Of a stretch of DNA of 10,163 bases, positions 6,647 through 10,163 are shown piece by piece. Made by a program: the position numbers and the translations under genes. Each line of letters starts with the position of its first letter. Position 1 is the stretch's first letter. The notes under the pieces were generated by a model that had not been told where the DNA came from, did not search any database, and saw only the letters and a program-made list of their open reading frames with translations. The DNA comes from Pleurocapsa sp. MO_226.B13. GTDB lineage: Bacteria; Cyanobacteriota; Cyanobacteriia; Cyanobacteriales; Xenococcaceae. The DNA is taken from positions 1 through 10,163 of the forward strand of contig JASJEI010000508.1 in assembly GCA_030064795.1 (NCBI GenBank), in the 5' to 3' direction.

Positions 6647-7042
6647 TTAGTTAACTACTAATACAGGACAGTTAGCCAGATTTATGACGCGGTTAGTCGC
6701 GCTTTCCAGAGCAGCTTCTTCATCAATCAAGCCCAAACCCCGACAGCCCATGATAATCAGATCGGCATTGATTTCATCAGCGACATCACAGATAGTAAAG
6801 GCAGGTAAGCCTGATTTTTCGATAGTTTCTGCATTGATTCCTTGACTGGCAAAAAATGTCTTAGCTTCCTCTAACAGTTTGGCTACTCGTTCTTCTGAAG
6901 CCATCACCCCTTGAGAATTAGTTTCGACCACAGCCAGAATAGTTAATTTACTTTGATGAATTCTGACCATATTTGCCGTAAGTTCGATCGCCTTGCGAGC
7001 TTCTCTGGTTAACTCAATCGGAAATAAAATCGTCTTAAACAT
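6647..7042 (-). CDS. Universal stress protein family (UspA-like)
   Basis: This small cytoplasmic Usp-fold protein of 131 residues is a single-domain size. It starts MFKTILFPIELT, the usual first beta strand, has a helix-rich middle, and ends with ADLIIMGCRGLG (93-104) and NCPVLVV (124-130). Members often bind ATP through G-2x-G-9x-G-(S/T). Here the first half is kept (G99, G102), but the second half reads ALESATN, with Glu at the expected Gly (113) and one extra residue in the loop, so ATP binding is doubtful. The start is the ATG at 7042 with GAGG (7050-7053) 7 bases upstream. The gene is co-directional with glgA across 98 bases, which allows shared transcription, though glgA has its own -10 box. 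The partner or signal is unknown. Confidence 0.88.
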   Translation of the reverse strand: MFKTILFPIELTREARKAIELTANMVRIHQSKLTILAVVETNSQGVMASEERVAKLLEEAKTFFASQGINAETIEKSGLPAFTICDVADEINADLIIMGCRGLGLIDEEAALESATNRVINLANCPVLVVN

Positions 7043-7156
7043 CTTCAGACCTCAAAAAAGCAAGTAATAGTAAGTTTGTTACGGTTTCAAGTGTATTGTG
7101 TCAGATAAATTTCTAGCAGCATTTAAAATTTACTATTTTTAATTAATTTAAGCTAG

Positions 7157-7205
7157 TAGGGGCGAACGGCGACGCGAAGCTAATCCTTTAGGGCGTTCGC
7201 CCTTA
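7157..7205. repeat. Palindromic repeat, GGGCGAACG type
   Basis: TAGGGGCGAACG (7157-7168) and CGTTCGCCCTTA (7194-7205) pair at 11 of 12 positions. The loop has GCGACGCGAAGCTAATCC followed by TTTAGGG. The arms look like a dispersed cyanobacterial repeat. As a GC-rich hairpin downstream of the nuclease gene (minus strand), it could also act as a terminator. Confidence 0.65.
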
Positions 7206-7207
7206 CG

Positions 7208-7248
7208 GTTGTTAGTCATCGGTCGTTAGTTGTCAGTTGTTAGTTGTC
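7208..7248. repeat. GTTAGTTGTC tandem repeat overlapping the nuclease stop codon
   Basis: TTAGTTGTC occurs at 7226-7234 and 7240-7248, joined by AGTTG, with looser copies to the left (GTTGTTAGTC). Such heptamer-like GTTAGTTGTCA tracts are common between cyanobacterial genes. The last Asp-Asn codons and the TAA (7240-7242) of the minus-strand gene are made of this repeat. Confidence 0.6.
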
Positions 7249-9891
7249 TCCTTTCCGATTTAAATGTTCACCTTTACGACAGACTAGATCGTAATCGCAA
7301 TAGCGACAGGCTTTACGGTCTACATCGGGGAAAACGGGATAGTATCCTTGTTCGAGGTGAGATTTTACCCGTTCGACAAATTGACTCAATTCTGCGGAGT
7401 TTTTTTGAGGGCGACTGATGATTTTTTGTTTGGTTATGGAGTAGTAAGCTGCGGTATCAATAGTTTGATCTGGATATTGCTCGGCGATCGCATCTTGATA
7501 AACTGCCAGTTGAATATCAATATTGGCTTTGCCCGTGGCATCTTTGACCCCCGAAGGAACTACCCCGCTAGTTTTATAATCGATCGCCATTAATCCCCCA
7601 CCAGTGCGATCGATTCTGTCTATTTGTCCCTGGATCTGCAAGCCATACCATTGGGTGTCGAACTTGGTTTCCGTGGCGATGACTTCTCTTTCTGGGGGCA
7701 AAAATTCGACGGTAGCTAAATTAATAGCAATTAAATCTAAATGTTCTTGGCGTTGAGCTTCCCATCCTGGTATCTGGGTTAAGTTTAATTCCGCTTCGGC
7801 AGTTTCAAAGGCTTTGGCTAGTTGTTCACGATTGAATTTGGCTAAGTCGCTGGCGGTTTTAATTTGTTTTAGAGATAACTCCAAACAGCGATGATATAAA
7901 TTACCTCGCACAGCAGCACCAAGATCGGATTCTGCCTCGGTTAATTCTTTAAGCTTGAGTAACCGCGCACTAAACCATTTAAAGGGACATTGGCCCAATT
8001 GAGTTAGCTGAGAAGCACTGAAGATTTTAGTTTGGGGATTGATTTTAATCGCGATCGCACCATCATATTCGTGAGGGGTAACTAGACTTTCTCTTTGCAT
8101 TTCTGCTTGCCAAGCTTTGATTAGGTGGGGAATTCCCCAAGACAAACTGGTTTGCTTGGTTAATAGATTTGGTTGACGCAGATATAATTTTCTGGCTGAT
8201 TCTAGACTAGCCAAGGGTAAAGCATTGACGTTCGTCGGTTGTAGTCCCAAACGAGTTAGATAGGGACTGGGTAAAGTGGGTTGACCAGCGATTAATTCGG
8301 GATAAGAAAAAGTCATTTTTTGGGTCACAATACCCAACAGACAATAGAAATAAAAGCTTTCTCTTTGAGCCAAATCTACTGCTGTCGAAATTTCTAAGCC
8401 TTGTTTGACTAGCTGTTTGCGACTATAAAAATCTAAAATTGGTTCATCGGCGATCGCTGTTGGTAAAATGCCTTCCGCACTACCCAAAACAAATACGTAG
8501 GGATATTCTGTACCCAACAAAGACTTAGGGTTGTGTAATTCTACTCCTCCCCTACCTGGCTGGGCGGGAACGGTTAATAGAGCTAAAATTTCTTGGATTT
8601 CAGCAATAAATGCTTGTTTAGTTAGTATTTGCGTTTCAGGTTTTGCTAATTCCCTTAAAGCGTCTTGAAAACGATAGAAAGCAACAATCTCCCGCGCCCA
8701 TTTTTTCCCTTTTTCTAAGACATCCCAAGCAGAGAGAATATTTTGTAAATACTGAATCCAAATATCTCGACGATAGTTATTTTGGGAAAATTTGAGCAAG
8801 TTTAAATCTACCCCTAATTCTTGCCAGGCTGTCAAACCTTGTGGATGTCTTTGTCTGGCGGTTGACCAAATTTCGGCTGACATATATTGGGACAGGGGAT
8901 GAGATAACAACTTTGCTGTCGCTTCAAAAGGAAAATTATCTCTTATCGCCTCTAGCAAGAGTTTTAACCACGCACCCATGCGAGTTTGTTCTAAAGGAAT
9001 ATCATAAGTTACCCGTACTGGTAAACCATATTCCCAAGCAACATCAATCAAAGTCTCGCCGTATAGCCGTTCGTCTTTTGTAACTAGGACAATATCTTGA
9101 CTTTTAATTCCCTGAGTTAATAAAACCTTGACCTGAGTCAACACCCCCCGTACTTCTGCCTCTAAATTAGAAAAAACAGCTAAACTAACCCCATTTGGTA
9201 AAGGAGATATCCGTTCAAAACACCGTTGCAATTGCCGATTAAAATTCGTAGTTGGTTCTGTCTGATTCTCTAACCATTGCCATTTTTGAGACTCTAACCA
9301 CTCTTTAGCCTGTCGATTTTGAGGGTATAGATCGTGGATAGGCAAAACCAAGATACTATCTTCTCCCGCGATCGCGTTAATTACCGCCAGTTCGTCTTTG
9401 ACTGGAGCAAAATAACCATAAAATAGATATGGTTTCTGGTAGGTAACATATTCTACTCCCTGCCAATATAGTTGGGCTGCATCGATTCGTTTTCTTTGTC
9501 TGAGTTGGTTTTGATAGGCGATCGCCAGATGTCCTAACTGTTGTATTCTGGGGTCGGAATTTTGCTGTAATATCCTTAAATCTATACCACTACGAAACAG
9601 ATCTTTAATCGTGGATAAATAAGCTTTCGCCGTCCCTTCAAGATCTTTAGTCTCGATAACTTCCCTGACGGCATTTTGCAACAAACGCCTGCTTAACAAA
9701 GTCGAAGCAATTCCCCACCCCTGACGGCGCACGATATTTTGCGTCAAACTTTCTAGACTATAATGAGCGACCTTAAGGCTAGAATCTACTAACTTGCGGG
9801 GATAAGTCGCGATCGCCGAACTGGGAGTAATAATTTTAAGCTCGCTTTTGAGAGAAAAGGGACTCAATTGAGAAAGGATGTATCTGCCCAT
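7240..9891 (-). CDS. PD-(D/E)XK nuclease, AddB/RecB-family, with Fe-S cysteines
   Basis: This 883-residue protein probably takes part in double-strand-break processing or another recombination or repair step. The C-terminal third is a RecB-type nuclease: a helix with NLYHRCLE (H667), GQIDRIDR (D758), the core AIDYKTSG (D771, K773) and QLAVYQ (Q794). Four cysteines, C635 in QCPFKW and C862, C865, C871 in CRYCDYDLVC, match the 4Fe-4S staple known from AddB and related nucleases. The first 600 residues look like a degenerate UvrD/AddB helicase scaffold. No Walker A (GxGKT) is visible at the N-terminus, while a late helicase-like segment, VFVLGSAEGILP (467-478), is kept. ATP hydrolysis is therefore unlikely. 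No AddA or RecB helicase partner is in the window. The ATG at 9891 has no clear Shine-Dalgarno site, so the N-terminus is less certain. The stop codon lies in a tandem repeat. Confidence 0.85.
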   Translation of the reverse strand: MGRYILSQLSPFSLKSELKIITPSSAIATYPRKLVDSSLKVAHYSLESLTQNIVRRQGWGIASTLLSRRLLQNAVREVIETKDLEGTAKAYLSTIKDLFRSGIDLRILQQNSDPRIQQLGHLAIAYQNQLRQRKRIDAAQLYWQGVEYVTYQKPYLFYGYFAPVKDELAVINAIAGEDSILVLPIHDLYPQNRQAKEWLESQKWQWLENQTEPTTNFNRQLQRCFERISPLPNGVSLAVFSNLEAEVRGVLTQVKVLLTQGIKSQDIVLVTKDERLYGETLIDVAWEYGLPVRVTYDIPLEQTRMGAWLKLLLEAIRDNFPFEATAKLLSHPLSQYMSAEIWSTARQRHPQGLTAWQELGVDLNLLKFSQNNYRRDIWIQYLQNILSAWDVLEKGKKWAREIVAFYRFQDALRELAKPETQILTKQAFIAEIQEILALLTVPAQPGRGGVELHNPKSLLGTEYPYVFVLGSAEGILPTAIADEPILDFYSRKQLVKQGLEISTAVDLAQRESFYFYCLLGIVTQKMTFSYPELIAGQPTLPSPYLTRLGLQPTNVNALPLASLESARKLYLRQPNLLTKQTSLSWGIPHLIKAWQAEMQRESLVTPHEYDGAIAIKINPQTKIFSASQLTQLGQCPFKWFSARLLKLKELTEAESDLGAAVRGNLYHRCLELSLKQIKTASDLAKFNREQLAKAFETAEAELNLTQIPGWEAQRQEHLDLIAINLATVEFLPPEREVIATETKFDTQWYGLQIQGQIDRIDRTGGGLMAIDYKTSGVVPSGVKDATGKANIDIQLAVYQDAIAEQYPDQTIDTAAYYSITKQKIISRPQKNSAELSQFVERVKSHLEQGYYPVFPDVDRKACRYCDYDLVCRKGEHLNRKGDN

Positions 9892-10093
9892 TAGTTATCA
9901 GGATGAAGGATCGAGACAAAAGAGAATCTGGTTAGCTAGGACTTAAACGATTGTAAATCATCAATAAAGTAAAATAATATTAAACTGCCGATGCACTGAA
10001 ATTGTGTATTTACTTGTTAGAATTCAATACATAAATTTAAAGATATTACGCCATTTAATTCTGAAAGTTAGTGCGATTCGTTGCTGTTAGGAG

Positions 10094-10110
10094 CTTCTAG
10101 TAAATAGAAG
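10094..10110 (+). promoter_or_regulatory. Leader hairpin 1
   Basis: CTTCTA (10094-10099), loop GTAAA and TAGAAG (10105-10110) form a perfect 6-bp stem. It lies in the probable leader of the gene starting at 10156, 13 bases before the second hairpin. Confidence 0.35.
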
Positions 10111-10123
10111 GGTATGAACAGCG

Positions 10124-10140
10124 AACCTCAATACGAGGTT
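10124..10140 (+). promoter_or_regulatory. Leader hairpin 2
   Basis: AACCTC (10124-10129), loop AATAC and GAGGTT (10135-10140) form a perfect 6-bp stem, again with a 5-base loop. It is followed by TAACTGGAG and not by a T-run, so it is not a terminator. It sits 5 bases before the likely ribosome binding site and could affect translation. Confidence 0.35.
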
Positions 10141-10155
10141 TAACTGGAGTATTAG

Positions 10156-10163
10156 ATGTGGGT
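10156..10163 (+). CDS. Probable start of a gene continuing beyond the window
   Basis: ATG TGG GT begins six bases after GGAG (10146-10149), a good Shine-Dalgarno spacing. Only Met-Trp-Val can be read, so the product is unknown. The gene would be divergent from the nuclease gene, and the 264 bases between them hold no other supported gene. Confidence 0.35.

Noticed and set aside
7230..9083. Plus-strand frames of 62-81 codons inside the nuclease gene.
   Set aside because: They lie opposite conserved nuclease and helicase-like segments and show no protein features of their own.
1..10163. CRISPR array, tRNA, rRNA or prophage.
   Set aside because: No regularly spaced direct repeats with unique spacers, no cloverleaf, no rRNA stretches and no phage structural or integrase genes were seen.

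Overview
The window is chromosomal DNA from a cyanobacterium. The octamer GCGATCGC (the cyanobacterial HIP1 motif) occurs roughly once per kilobase, for example at 65, 99, 407 and about 3464, 8051, 9369 and 9810. Base composition is moderately AT-rich. The glycogen synthase is of the cyanobacterial GlgA2 type, and several short palindromic and tandem dispersed repeats of cyanobacterial style lie between genes. The genus cannot be decided from the sequence.

Left part (61-836): a tandem duplication of a roughly 310-base unit, each copy with its own promoter, ribosome binding site and signal-peptide gene. Copy 1 (181-444) is shortened, and its last 24 codons run into the duplicated leader of copy 2. 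Copy 2 (489-770) encodes a small exported protein built of 23-residue repeats. Its stop codon lies at the edge of a decayed dispersed palindromic repeat. A 389-base non-coding stretch follows.

Middle part: a GH13 alpha-glucan enzyme with an N-terminal beta-sandwich domain (1160-2809, +) converges on an FAD-dependent oxidoreductase/monooxygenase (4328-2961, -). A palindromic repeat, possibly a two-way terminator, lies between them. Divergent from the oxidoreductase is a stand-alone CheY/PilH-like receiver (4674-5066, +). The intergenic region between these two holds a 10-bp tandem repeat and two interleaved inverted repeats.

Right part: three genes on the minus strand, in transcription order an AddB/RecB-like PD-(D/E)XK nuclease with Fe-S cysteines (9891-7240), a UspA-family protein (7042-6647) and glycogen synthase glgA (6548-5124). 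The gap of 198 bases after the nuclease holds two dispersed repeats. The Usp-glgA gap is 98 bases and contains a perfect TATAAT for glgA. A further + strand gene probably starts at 10156, behind a leader with two perfect hairpins, and continues beyond the window.

Functionally, GlgA makes alpha-1,4-glucan from ADP-glucose, and the GH13 protein probably trims or remodels such glucans, so glycogen metabolism is the one shared theme. The remaining genes look like ordinary neighbours with separate tasks: redox chemistry, signalling, stress response and DNA repair. I see no phage genes, intact transposase, CRISPR array, tRNA or rRNA. The least explained parts are the duplicated small exported proteins and the repeats that have moved into gene ends.
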